From positions 1-64,000 of the forward strand of contig NZ_VFSD01000002.1 of assembly GCF_014332515.1 (NCBI RefSeq): a stretch of DNA of 64,000 bases. The letters run 5' to 3'. The notes under the pieces are model-generated. The model was not told the DNA's origin. It searched no databases and saw nothing but the letters and a program-made list of their open reading frames with translations. This document shows positions 54,277-62,267 of the stretch, one piece after another; within the stretch, counting starts at the first letter, position 1; each line of letters opens with the position of its first letter. Origin of the DNA: Pontibacter beigongshangensis (GTDB taxonomy: Bacteria; Bacteroidota; Bacteroidia; Cytophagales; Hymenobacteraceae). A program made the translations under genes and the position numbers.

Positions 54277-55056
54277 TCAGAAGTTGCCGCGGTAATCGTT
54301 CCTCTGCCACATTTTTAAGAGTATATACGCAAAGAGCATTCCTCCCAGATGCGCAAAATGCGCCACATTATCGCCCGGCACCCGGTTAAAGCCTGAATAT
54401 AACTCAAAAGCGCCGTAGAGCAGCACAAAATATTTCGCCTTTATCGGAAACGGAAAGAATAGCAGGAAGAGCTCCATATTCGGAAAGAGCATACCAAAGG
54501 CCATCAGAATCCCGAAAACAGCACCTGATGCCCCTACCAGCGGGGTGTTGAACATCCTGGTATAAACCTCACGCACCAGTTCTTTGGTTTTCTCAACATA
54601 ACTGGGGTTATCCTCATTCCGGGCATAGGCAACCGCCAGGTTCTGGCCAGCGCCTTCTCCCAAGTGCTCCGTCATGTACTGATTAAAGCCGACAGGAGAC
54701 GGAGCTTCCAGGTAGCGCACCGTATCGGCATGCAGCTCGTTCAGCTCGTAGGCTCTTACGCCTGAATACAGCAAACTGGCTCCCAGGCCGGTAATCAGGT
54801 AAAAAGCCAGGAAGCGCTGTGGCCCCCAGAACCGCTCCAGCAAGGGCCCGAATATAAACAAACTGAACATGTTGCTGAACAGGTGGCCCCAGCTGCCATG
54901 CATAAACATGTGCGTAAGCAGCTGCACCGGCTGAAAATAACTGGAACCGAAATGGTATAAGGCAAGCTGCCCTGTTGCAAACAGCCTGTCCTGCAAAATA
55001 AAAACGACCACATTAATGATCAGAATATTTCTGACCATTGGGGTTATGTTAAACAT
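54277..55056 (-). CDS. Rhomboid family intramembrane serine protease B
   Basis: 259 residues. Ser177 in LVGASGAVFG and His236 in VAHFAHLGG form the catalytic dyad; HLFSNMFSL carries the L1-loop His/Asn. Between helices 3 and 4 an extra loop of about 65 residues (100-170) extends into the cytoplasm or periplasm. 26 bases behind mutL, 23 before rhomboid A. Confidence 0.9.
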   Translation of the reverse strand: MFNITPMVRNILIINVVVFILQDRLFATGQLALYHFGSSYFQPVQLLTHMFMHGSWGHLFSNMFSLFIFGPLLERFWGPQRFLAFYLITGLGASLLYSGVRAYELNELHADTVRYLEAPSPVGFNQYMTEHLGEGAGQNLAVAYARNEDNPSYVEKTKELVREVYTRMFNTPLVGASGAVFGILMAFGMLFPNMELFLLFFPFPIKAKYFVLLYGAFELYSGFNRVPGDNVAHFAHLGGMLFAYILLKMWQRNDYRGNF

Positions 55057-55082
55057 GCTTTATATGCTTCAAAGGTAAAAAA

Positions 55083-56903
55083 TCAGCCTTTCAGAAAAAG
55101 ATCATGCAGCTGGCCAAGCTCCATAATCACCAACGTTTTTTGCCCGCCCGGCGTGTAGTTTGGCACCTGGCAGGCAAAAAGCTTATCTACGAGCGAATTC
55201 ATTTCCAGGTCCGACATCCGGAACGGCAGCCTCGAGGCCAGGCGTTTGGCCATGGCGCGTGCCAGATTCTCGCTTCGGTCTAGCTTCATGGAGGTTGCGT
55301 TGTTTTTATACTGTTCAATCAGCTCCTCCAGCAGTTGCTTCTCGTCGGCGGCCTGCACATCGGCCGGTATGCCGTTCAGGATAATGGTGTTGCCGCCAAA
55401 CTCCTCAAACTGGAAGCCCATGTCCTTAAACTCAGCGGCGAGCTCTTTTATCAGCACGGCATCGCCCGGCGAGAGATCCACTGTCTGCGGGAAAAGCAGG
55501 GCCTGCGAGGCGCCCGTCTTTTTCTGCATGGAGCCAATGTATTTCTCGTACAGTATCCGCTCCTGAGCTGCCTGCTGGTCTATGATCATCACGCCCGACT
55601 TTACCTGCACCAGCAGGTACTTCTGATGAATCTGCAAAGCCTTGTTGGTAGCGGCAGGAATATGCGCGAAGGCATCGTCGAGCAAGCCAGTGGTTTCAGC
55701 CATGTCGGGTTGCTGCCCCTCTGCCCCTGGCTGCACCCGGGCCACCTCATACAAGGACTCCCATCCCTCTGATTTCATCCGTTTAGGGGAAGAAGGCGGG
55801 CTAAAGCCCGGGAAGCCGGAATCTTTCTCGAACTCATTCAGGCCGGGCTGCATCCGGATAGGCTGCAGTGGCGCAAAGTTAACGTCTCCTTCAAAATCGA
55901 GCGAAGGGGCAATGTTATGCGTTCCCAGGGCCTTTCTCACGGCGGCATGCACAATGGCATACACTGTTTTCTCGTCTTCGAACTTGATCTCGGTTTTGGT
56001 AGGGTGTACGTTTATATCGATCTTCTCCGGCTCAATATCAATAAAGAGCACATAAAACGGGTGGCTCTCTTTTGACAGCAGCCCTTCAAAGGCCGTCATC
56101 ACAGCATGGTTCAGGTAGCCACTCTTTATAAAGCGGTTATTTACAAAGAAAAATTGCTCTCCCCTTGTTTTTTTGGCAAATTCAGGCTTTCCGATGTAGC
56201 CACGCACATTCAGAAACGAGGTATCTTCCTCGCAATAGGCCATCTGCTCTTTGTAGTTGTTGCCAAACAGGCCCACAATACGCTGGCTGAGCTTGGTGGC
56301 AGGCAGGTTAAACACCTCCAGGTCGTTATGAAACAACGACATGCTCACCTGCGGAAAGGCCAGCGCCACCCGCTGAAACTCATCGAGAATATGACGCATC
56401 TCCACTGCGTTTGTTTTCAGGAAGTTGCGGCGGGCCGGCACGTTATAGAACAGGTTTTTAACGGCTACAGAGGTTCCTTCCGGCACGGCGGCAGGTTCCT
56501 GGCTAACGAGCGCAGAGCCTTCTACGAGCAGGCGGGTGCCTGTTTCGGTACTGTGTGGCCTGGATTTAAGTTCTACCTGCGCCACGGCCGCTATCGAGGC
56601 CATCGCCTCTCCCCTGAAACCCATGGTCCGGATCCGGAACAGGTCTTCGGTAGAACTGATCTTGGAGGTGGCGTGGCGCTCCAGGCACATGCGGGCATCT
56701 GTCTCCGACATGCCGGATCCATTGTCCACCACCTGCACCAGTTGCTTGCCGGCATCTTTTACAATTAATTGAATGCTGGTGGCCCTGGCGTCTATCGCAT
56801 TTTCGAGCAGTTCTTTCACCACCGATGCCGGCCGCTGCACCACCTCTCCGGCAGCAATCTGGTTGGCAAGGTAGTCAGGCAATAAATTTATTATGTCGGG
56901 CAT
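55083..56903 (-). CDS. mutL: DNA mismatch repair protein MutL
   Basis: 606 residues. N-terminal GHKL ATPase: LLENAIDARA, DNGSGM, TMGFRGEAMASIA and a Lys-containing INVHPTKTEIKF loop. The C-terminal domain shows DQQAAQERILYE (442-453) where nuclease-type MutL has DQHA(x)2E(x)4E; the later CPHGRP motif is not seen, with TPGGQKTL in its place. This fits a Bacteroidetes-type MutL, with unclear nuclease activity. First gene of a unit with two rhomboids. Confidence 0.95.
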   Translation of the reverse strand: MPDIINLLPDYLANQIAAGEVVQRPASVVKELLENAIDARATSIQLIVKDAGKQLVQVVDNGSGMSETDARMCLERHATSKISSTEDLFRIRTMGFRGEAMASIAAVAQVELKSRPHSTETGTRLLVEGSALVSQEPAAVPEGTSVAVKNLFYNVPARRNFLKTNAVEMRHILDEFQRVALAFPQVSMSLFHNDLEVFNLPATKLSQRIVGLFGNNYKEQMAYCEEDTSFLNVRGYIGKPEFAKKTRGEQFFFVNNRFIKSGYLNHAVMTAFEGLLSKESHPFYVLFIDIEPEKIDINVHPTKTEIKFEDEKTVYAIVHAAVRKALGTHNIAPSLDFEGDVNFAPLQPIRMQPGLNEFEKDSGFPGFSPPSSPKRMKSEGWESLYEVARVQPGAEGQQPDMAETTGLLDDAFAHIPAATNKALQIHQKYLLVQVKSGVMIIDQQAAQERILYEKYIGSMQKKTGASQALLFPQTVDLSPGDAVLIKELAAEFKDMGFQFEEFGGNTIILNGIPADVQAADEKQLLEELIEQYKNNATSMKLDRSENLARAMAKRLASRLPFRMSDLEMNSLVDKLFACQVPNYTPGGQKTLVIMELGQLHDLFLKG

Positions 56904-57307
56904 CCGGTTTATCTGCTTCTCTCTGAAATCGTTCTGGTATCTAAATACGCCCTTTTTATAACGGCCAGGTTTTTGTGTATACTATTTTATCTAAAACAGA
57001 ACTTATTCAGAATTAATTTTATTATTAAATTACAGACTGATTCAGAATAAGAAAGATAATCCTGTAGTTATTCCCGGTGCTATTACCTTTTGAAATAAGC
57101 AGCAAAAACCGTATTTTTTCTGTTGCAAAAAGACTTTTGCAACAGTTGCGGCACCTGAACACAGGTCTGCGTCACATCAGTCAGGATTTTAACTTTTTTC
57201 ATAGATCAGTTCGTGCGGAGCAGCATTTTTCCGTTCTTTAAATGCTGCCTTCTGCAAAAATAGACTTAATTTCGACTTGTTCCAATAGTATAAATAGCAG
57301 TAGTAGG
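56904..57307. other. Divergent spacer between mutL and the GH3 fusion
   Basis: AT-rich, no ORF. It holds the inverted repeat listed at 57121-57144 and, at 57000-57050, a loosely symmetric pair of CTTATTC / GAATAAG blocks. Promoters for both genes are expected here but no convincing -7/-33 pair was found. Confidence 0.4.
57121..57144. promoter_or_regulatory. Inverted repeat upstream of GH3 fusion
   Basis: Perfect 10-base arms TGTTGCAAAA / TTTTGCAACA around 4 bases, 164 bases before the start. A candidate operator or hairpin; no known site. Confidence 0.4.
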
Positions 57308-60262
57308 ATGTTGAAGAGTTTCAGTTTAGGATTGTTGATACTTGCGTTCTTCGGAATGAGCTCCCTGACGGCCCTGAAGCCATCGGAAGATATTGTGGTG
57401 AGTTCGGAAGAGAAAAACTGGGTCGACAGCGTCTTTAACTCTCTTACCCCTGACCAGCGGCTGGGCCAGTTGTTTATGGTGGCCGCCTACTCTAACAAGG
57501 ACGAAAAGCATTACCGCGAGTTGGATACTCTGGTGAGCCGCTGGGGCATTGGCGGACTTATGTTTCTGCAGGGCGGCCCTGTGCGGCAGGCCAAGCTTAC
57601 CAACCGTTACCAATCGCAGGCAAAGCTGCCCCTGCTTATTGCCATGGATGCCGAGTGGGGCCTGAGCATGCGCCTCGACAGCAGCATGAACTTTGCCAAG
57701 CAAATGACCTTGGGAGCACTCGACGATGAAAAATACGTGTACCTGATGGGCCGCGAAATCGCCCTGAAGATGAAACGCATGGGCGTGAACGTGAGCTTCT
57801 CGCCTGTAATGGACGTGAACGTGAACCCGGCCAACCCGGTTATCGGCAACCGCTCTTTCGGGGAGTCTAAAGAAGAAGTTACCCGGCGGGGCATTGCCTA
57901 CATAAAGGGCCTGCAGGACCATGGCATCATTGCCGTTGCCAAGCACTTCCCAGGCCACGGCGACACCGACACCGATTCGCACCTGGCCCTGCCTATAGTG
58001 CCGCACGACCTGCAGCGGCTCACGGAGGTAGAACTGTACCCCTTCAAAAAATCGTTTGATGCCGGCGTTATGGGCGTAATGGTAGCCCACTTATATCTGC
58101 CTCAGATAGACTCCACTAAAAACCTGGCCAGCACCCTCTCCTACCCACTGGTGACTACGCTCCTGAAAGAGAAGATGAAGTACAAAGGTCTTGTATTTAC
58201 CGATGCCCTGAATATGAAAGGCGTGAGCAAATACTACAAACCAGGCGAGGTGGATGTAAAGGCACTTTTAGCAGGAAATGACATTCTGCTTTTCTCGGAG
58301 GACGTGCCAACTGCCACCAAGGAAATAAAGCAGGCACTTGCCAAAGGCCAGCTCAGCGAAGATGAGGTGTATCAGCGCGTGCGAAAAATCCTGCATGCCA
58401 AATACTGGGTAGGCCTGAACAGGTACAAGCCCGTACAGCTCGCCAACCTGCAGGAAGAAATTGACCGCCCGATGAGCAAAGTGGTGCAGGAACAGCTCTA
58501 CGAGCATTCTATAACGGTAGTAAGAAACAAAGATTCGTTCCTGCCTTTCCGCAACCTCGACACACTGAGCATCGCTTCTGTGGCTGTAGGCGCTCCGGCT
58601 GGCAATGTTTTCCAGAAAACGCTAGGCAACTACGCTCCCATCACCAATTTTGTCATTCCCAACCGGATGGCCCCGGACTCGGCCTTCTACAAGATTATTC
58701 CCGAACTGCGCGACCATGATGTGGTGGTGGTGAGCATCCATAACATGAACTTTACGGCCTCCAATAATTTTGGCATCGGCGTAGGCACGCGCGCCTTCAT
58801 AAAATTCCTGCAGGAGCGCACCGACAAGAAAGTGGTGGTGGCCGTAATGGGCAATGCGTATAGCCTTAAATTCTTTGAAGGCAGCGACTGGCTTCTGTGC
58901 GGCTACGAAGACAATACTGTGTCGCAGTTGTTTGTGCCACAGGTGTTGTTCGGGGCGCGTAGCGCCAGTGGCAAGCTTCCTGTTACCGCTTCTGCCAATT
59001 TTAAGGCAGGCACCGGTATCACAACCCCCATCATCGACCGCCTGAAGTATGGTGTGCCCGAAAGCGTAGGAATGGACTCCAGAAAACTACAGCAGATAGA
59101 CAATATAGCCCTTGAAGCCATTGCCTATGCTGCCACACCAGGTTGCCAGGTACTGGTGGTAAAAGATGGCACTGTGGTTTTTAACAAGTCTTACGGCCAT
59201 TACACCTACGAGAAGGAAACGCCTGTAACAAACAACACGGTTTACGACATCGCTTCCATTACCAAAGTAGGCGCTACGCTGCAGGCGGTCATGTTCCTGA
59301 AGGATCAGGACAAAATCAAGCTCAACGAAAAGATATCCACTTACCTGCCTGAGCTAAAAGGTACCAACAAGGAAGGGCTTATTATACGTGACCTCCTGAC
59401 GCATCATGCAGGCCTGCAGTCTACGCTGGCACACTGGCAAAAAACACTCGACTCTAAAAAATTGCTGAACCAGACCTTCTATGCCAGCACCCAGACCGAT
59501 GTTTTCCCGAACGAGGTAATTCCGGGAGTGTACTCTATTAAATCGATGGAGGACTCGCTGTGGGCCTGGACGGTTCGGTCGCCTTTGCTGCCGAAAAAGA
59601 AAGGAGCCAAAACCTTTGAGTACAAATACAGCGACCTGGGCTTTTATATTCTGAAACGCATGTCGGAGCGCCTGCTCAACCAGCCGATCAATGAGTTTCT
59701 GGATCAGAACTTTTATGCACCGCTTGGCCTGAGCACCATGGGATATACGCCCCTGCTCCAGCACCCGCGCGAGATGATCGCCCCAACCGAAGATGACAGC
59801 TACTTCCGTAAGAACCTGATCTGGGGAACCGTGCACGATCAGGGAGCCGCCATGATGGGAGGCGTAGGTGGCCATGCCGGCCTGTTCTCTAATGCCAACG
59901 ACCTGGCCATACTCATGCAGATGAACCTGCAGAACGGCTCTTACGGCGGGCACAAATACTTTAAAACGAACGTTGTGCCGGAATTTTCTAAAAAGCAATT
60001 AGCAGATAGCCGCCGCGGCCTGGGCTGGGACAAACCGGAGCCGGATGGCAACGGCCCGACATCCGACATGGCCCCGCTGAGCACCTTTGGGCATACCGGT
60101 TTTACCGGCACCTGTGCCTGGGTCGATCCTGAAAACAAGCTGATTTATATCTTCCTGTCTAACAGGGTTTATCCTGATGCTGGCAACACCAAGCTCGTAA
60201 AATACAATATCCGTACACGCATACACGATGTGGTGTACAGATCCATTGTTCCTAAAACATAA
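57308..60262 (+). CDS. Glycoside hydrolase family 3 fused to serine beta-lactamase-like hydrolase
   Basis: 984 residues from ATG at 57308 (an upstream in-frame ATG at 57242 would put 22 residues before the signal). Signal segment 1-22. Residues about 40-580 are GH3 of the NagZ type: KHFPGHGDT at 212-220, which marks the N-acetylhexosaminidase group with a catalytic His-Asp, and nucleophile Asp299 in VFTDALN. From about 585 a serine hydrolase domain: SxxK as S650-I-T-K653, YSDLGFY later, and GHTGFTG near the end. Such fusions are seen in Bacteroidetes; joining a muropeptide hexosaminidase with a penicillin-binding-like hydrolase suggests cell-wall recycling in the periplasm (inference). Confidence 0.93.
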   Translation: MLKSFSLGLLILAFFGMSSLTALKPSEDIVVSSEEKNWVDSVFNSLTPDQRLGQLFMVAAYSNKDEKHYRELDTLVSRWGIGGLMFLQGGPVRQAKLTNRYQSQAKLPLLIAMDAEWGLSMRLDSSMNFAKQMTLGALDDEKYVYLMGREIALKMKRMGVNVSFSPVMDVNVNPANPVIGNRSFGESKEEVTRRGIAYIKGLQDHGIIAVAKHFPGHGDTDTDSHLALPIVPHDLQRLTEVELYPFKKSFDAGVMGVMVAHLYLPQIDSTKNLASTLSYPLVTTLLKEKMKYKGLVFTDALNMKGVSKYYKPGEVDVKALLAGNDILLFSEDVPTATKEIKQALAKGQLSEDEVYQRVRKILHAKYWVGLNRYKPVQLANLQEEIDRPMSKVVQEQLYEHSITVVRNKDSFLPFRNLDTLSIASVAVGAPAGNVFQKTLGNYAPITNFVIPNRMAPDSAFYKIIPELRDHDVVVVSIHNMNFTASNNFGIGVGTRAFIKFLQERTDKKVVVAVMGNAYSLKFFEGSDWLLCGYEDNTVSQLFVPQVLFGARSASGKLPVTASANFKAGTGITTPIIDRLKYGVPESVGMDSRKLQQIDNIALEAIAYAATPGCQVLVVKDGTVVFNKSYGHYTYEKETPVTNNTVYDIASITKVGATLQAVMFLKDQDKIKLNEKISTYLPELKGTNKEGLIIRDLLTHHAGLQSTLAHWQKTLDSKKLLNQTFYASTQTDVFPNEVIPGVYSIKSMEDSLWAWTVRSPLLPKKKGAKTFEYKYSDLGFYILKRMSERLLNQPINEFLDQNFYAPLGLSTMGYTPLLQHPREMIAPTEDDSYFRKNLIWGTVHDQGAAMMGGVGGHAGLFSNANDLAILMQMNLQNGSYGGHKYFKTNVVPEFSKKQLADSRRGLGWDKPEPDGNGPTSDMAPLSTFGHTGFTGTCAWVDPENKLIYIFLSNRVYPDAGNTKLVKYNIRTRIHDVVYRSIVPKT

Positions 60263-60279
60263 TCGTTTAAACTTCTGAC

Positions 60280-60309
60280 AAAGCGCTGCATTTAAATGCT
60301 GCGCTTTTG
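60280..60309 (+). terminator. Terminator after GH3 fusion gene
   Basis: AAAGCGCTGCAT / ATGCTGCGCTTT with one mismatch and a 4-base loop, then TTG and T's. Confidence 0.75.
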
Positions 60310-60330
60310 TTATTTCTAGCCAACAAATCT

Positions 60331-61467
60331 ATGAGAATCGGCATTGTCTGTTATCCTACCTTCGGAGGAAGCGGTGTGGTAGCCACAGAACTCGGTAAAG
60401 CCCTGGCACTAAAGGGGCACCAGGTACACTTTATAACATATAGTCAGCCGGCCCGGCTCGACTTTTTTAACCAGAATCTTTTTTATCACGAGGTGTTTGT
60501 GCCTACGTACCCACTGTTTCAGTACGCACCTTACGAGTTGGCGCTGTCGAGTAAGATGGTAGATATCGTAAAGTTCGAGAAGCTCGATGTGCTGCACGTG
60601 CACTATGCCATCCCGCATGCCTCTGCAGCTTATATGGCCAAGCAGATCCTGAAAACACACGGTGTGAATATTCCGGTTATCACGACATTGCACGGTACCG
60701 ACATTACGCTGGTAGGCAAAGACCCCTCTTTTGAGCCGGTAGTAACCTTCAGTATTAACCAGTCGGATGGTGTAACGGCGGTTTCCAGCAGCCTTCGCGA
60801 CGAAACCTATGCCTACTTCCAGATTGAAAAAGACATTAAGGTTATTCCCAACTTTATAAACCTGGAAAAATTTAAGCGCCAGAAGAAAGAGCATTTTCGC
60901 ATGGCTATCAGTCCCAACGAAGAGAAGCTGCTCGTCCACACTTCTAATTTCCGGTCGGTAAAGCGTGTGGAGGATGTGATCAGGATATTTGCAGCCGTGC
61001 GCCGGCAAATCCCCTCCAAGCTCTTGCTTGTTGGCGATGGCCCCGACCGGCCCCGCATGGAGAAACTGTGCCGGGAATTGAAAATCTGCCACGATGTTCG
61101 CTTTCTGGGTAAAATGGAGGCCGTGGAGGAAGTGCTCTCCATTGCGGACCTCTTCCTGATGCCATCCGAGAAAGAAAGCTTCGGTCTGGCAGCCCTGGAG
61201 GCCATGGCCTGCGAGGTTCCTGTTGTTTCTTCTAACGCCGGTGGCATACCCGAGTTAAACATACACGGGGTTACAGGTTTCACCAGCGCCGTGGGCGATG
61301 TGGAGGACATGGTAAAAAACGCCCTCATCATCCTGAAAGATGAGAACCTGGCCACCTTCAAGGCAAATGCCCTGGCCAGGGCACACGAGTTTGATGTGGA
61401 CAAGATCCTGCCTCAGTACGAAGCCTATTACCAGAGCGTGATAAACGAACAACTCGCCCTGCTATAA
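60331..61467 (+). CDS. bshA: N-acetyl-alpha-D-glucosaminyl L-malate synthase
   Basis: First step of bacillithiol synthesis: joins GlcNAc from UDP-GlcNAc to malate. 378 residues from ATG at 60331. GT4 glycosyltransferase: GGSGVVATELGKALALKGHQ near the start, THGVNIPVITTLHGTDITLVG, and C-terminal PSEKESFGLAALEAMACEVP with the EX7E motif, then VVSSNAGGIPELN. The start MRIGIVCYPTFGGSG is typical. bshB and bshC are not in the window. A CTCCGGAG repeat begins 6 bases after the stop. Confidence 0.94.
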   Translation: MRIGIVCYPTFGGSGVVATELGKALALKGHQVHFITYSQPARLDFFNQNLFYHEVFVPTYPLFQYAPYELALSSKMVDIVKFEKLDVLHVHYAIPHASAAYMAKQILKTHGVNIPVITTLHGTDITLVGKDPSFEPVVTFSINQSDGVTAVSSSLRDETYAYFQIEKDIKVIPNFINLEKFKRQKKEHFRMAISPNEEKLLVHTSNFRSVKRVEDVIRIFAAVRRQIPSKLLLVGDGPDRPRMEKLCRELKICHDVRFLGKMEAVEEVLSIADLFLMPSEKESFGLAALEAMACEVPVVSSNAGGIPELNIHGVTGFTSAVGDVEDMVKNALIILKDENLATFKANALARAHEFDVDKILPQYEAYYQSVINEQLALL

Positions 61468-61472
61468 GCATC

Positions 61473-61519
61473 TGCAGGAGCGAAAGAACCTCCGGAGGGG
61501 CCTTTTGATTGGAATAATT
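61473..61519 (+). repeat. CTCCGGAG intergenic repeat, copy 17
   Basis: GCAGGAGCG leader, CCTCCGGAGGGGC, then TTTTGATTGGAATAATT, directly after bshA in sense orientation; it fits as terminator. Confidence 0.92.
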
Positions 61520-61601
61520 TGTTTAAGGTGCTGATTAGGCAATTGCTGGATGGTTAAATTGCTTAATTGTTAAATGGTTGATTTTATCAATTTGAAGAAT
61601 T

Positions 61602-61630
61602 GGAGATGAATGAACAGAGCAGGCTTTAAA
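61602..61630 (+). repeat. Short spacer repeat (GATGAATGAACAGAGCAGG), copy 2
   Basis: 29 bases matching 14656-14684 with three differences, between CTCCGGAG copies 17 and 18. Confidence 0.6.
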
Positions 61631-61712
61631 TATATCAGCTCCTAACTCTTTCCATTTAATGGCATGAGATCCGGACTCAAACAAGAACATCTAACAACTA
61701 ACATCTGAGAAG

Positions 61713-61762
61713 AGCAGCAGGAGCAGCAGAACCTCCGGAGGGGCTTTTTGATTGGAATAATT
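61713..61762 (+). repeat. CTCCGGAG intergenic repeat, copy 18
   Basis: GAGCAGCAG repeated twice in the leader, CCTCCGGAGGGGC, five T's, GATTGGAATAATT. The most complete copy, 240 bases after copy 17. Confidence 0.93.
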
Positions 61763-61860
61763 CAAAGCATTTCACGATCTTTAACCTCCGGCACTTCCGG
61801 TTTTAACGTTTGAAACCAAAATCTGCAGGCTGCCATAACATGCTCCCCTGTTTTGTGCCG

Positions 61861-61995
61861 GATAGCGACAGCGACACAACTTGCCGGAATTTGCTTCACC
61901 TTTTCTACAAAGAATAAAAAGTCATGTATCGTGATACGTGTGCTGTTTTTCTTAAGGTGATGCAGTTTCTGATTCCGGTAAGTTGTGTCGCTATC
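61861..61995 (+). repeat. MITE-like element, copy 3
   Basis: The best preserved copy: outer ends GATAGCGACA and TGTGTCGCTATC, inner terminal repeat CACAACTTGCCGGAAT and its near inverse, centre palindrome GTATCGTGATAC. Oriented opposite to copies 1 and 2. Confidence 0.8.
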
Positions 61996-62267
61996 TATGC
62001 ATTTCGGGGTAGTTACCTAAAAAAACACATCATGGCCTGGCGCTGACATGTAGTCTGGCTGAGAAATTCAAAACTTACATTAAAAATCCGGCACATTATT
62101 CGTAGCCGGTTTTTTTATCTGCTATCTTTACTGGCTAATAGCCCTCGCGGGCAACCAGTAACGCTTGCTCAAACCGGCACCCATACTCCTGCAACCTTCG
62201 GGGGTACTCAAATCTGGTGAAGGCAGCTTGTATCACCCTTAAAATAATAGGAAACGGCCTAATTTTT
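61996..62267. other. Spacer upstream of serA
   Basis: No ORF. A CCGGC / GCCGG stem followed by seven T's at 62088-62115 resembles a terminator or attenuator. No riboswitch known to me could be matched. The last 70 bases should hold the serA promoter. Confidence 0.4.

Noticed and set aside
62116-62267. Riboswitch or T-box before serA
   Set aside because: No conserved core of a known class could be matched; only a weak stem with T's is visible.
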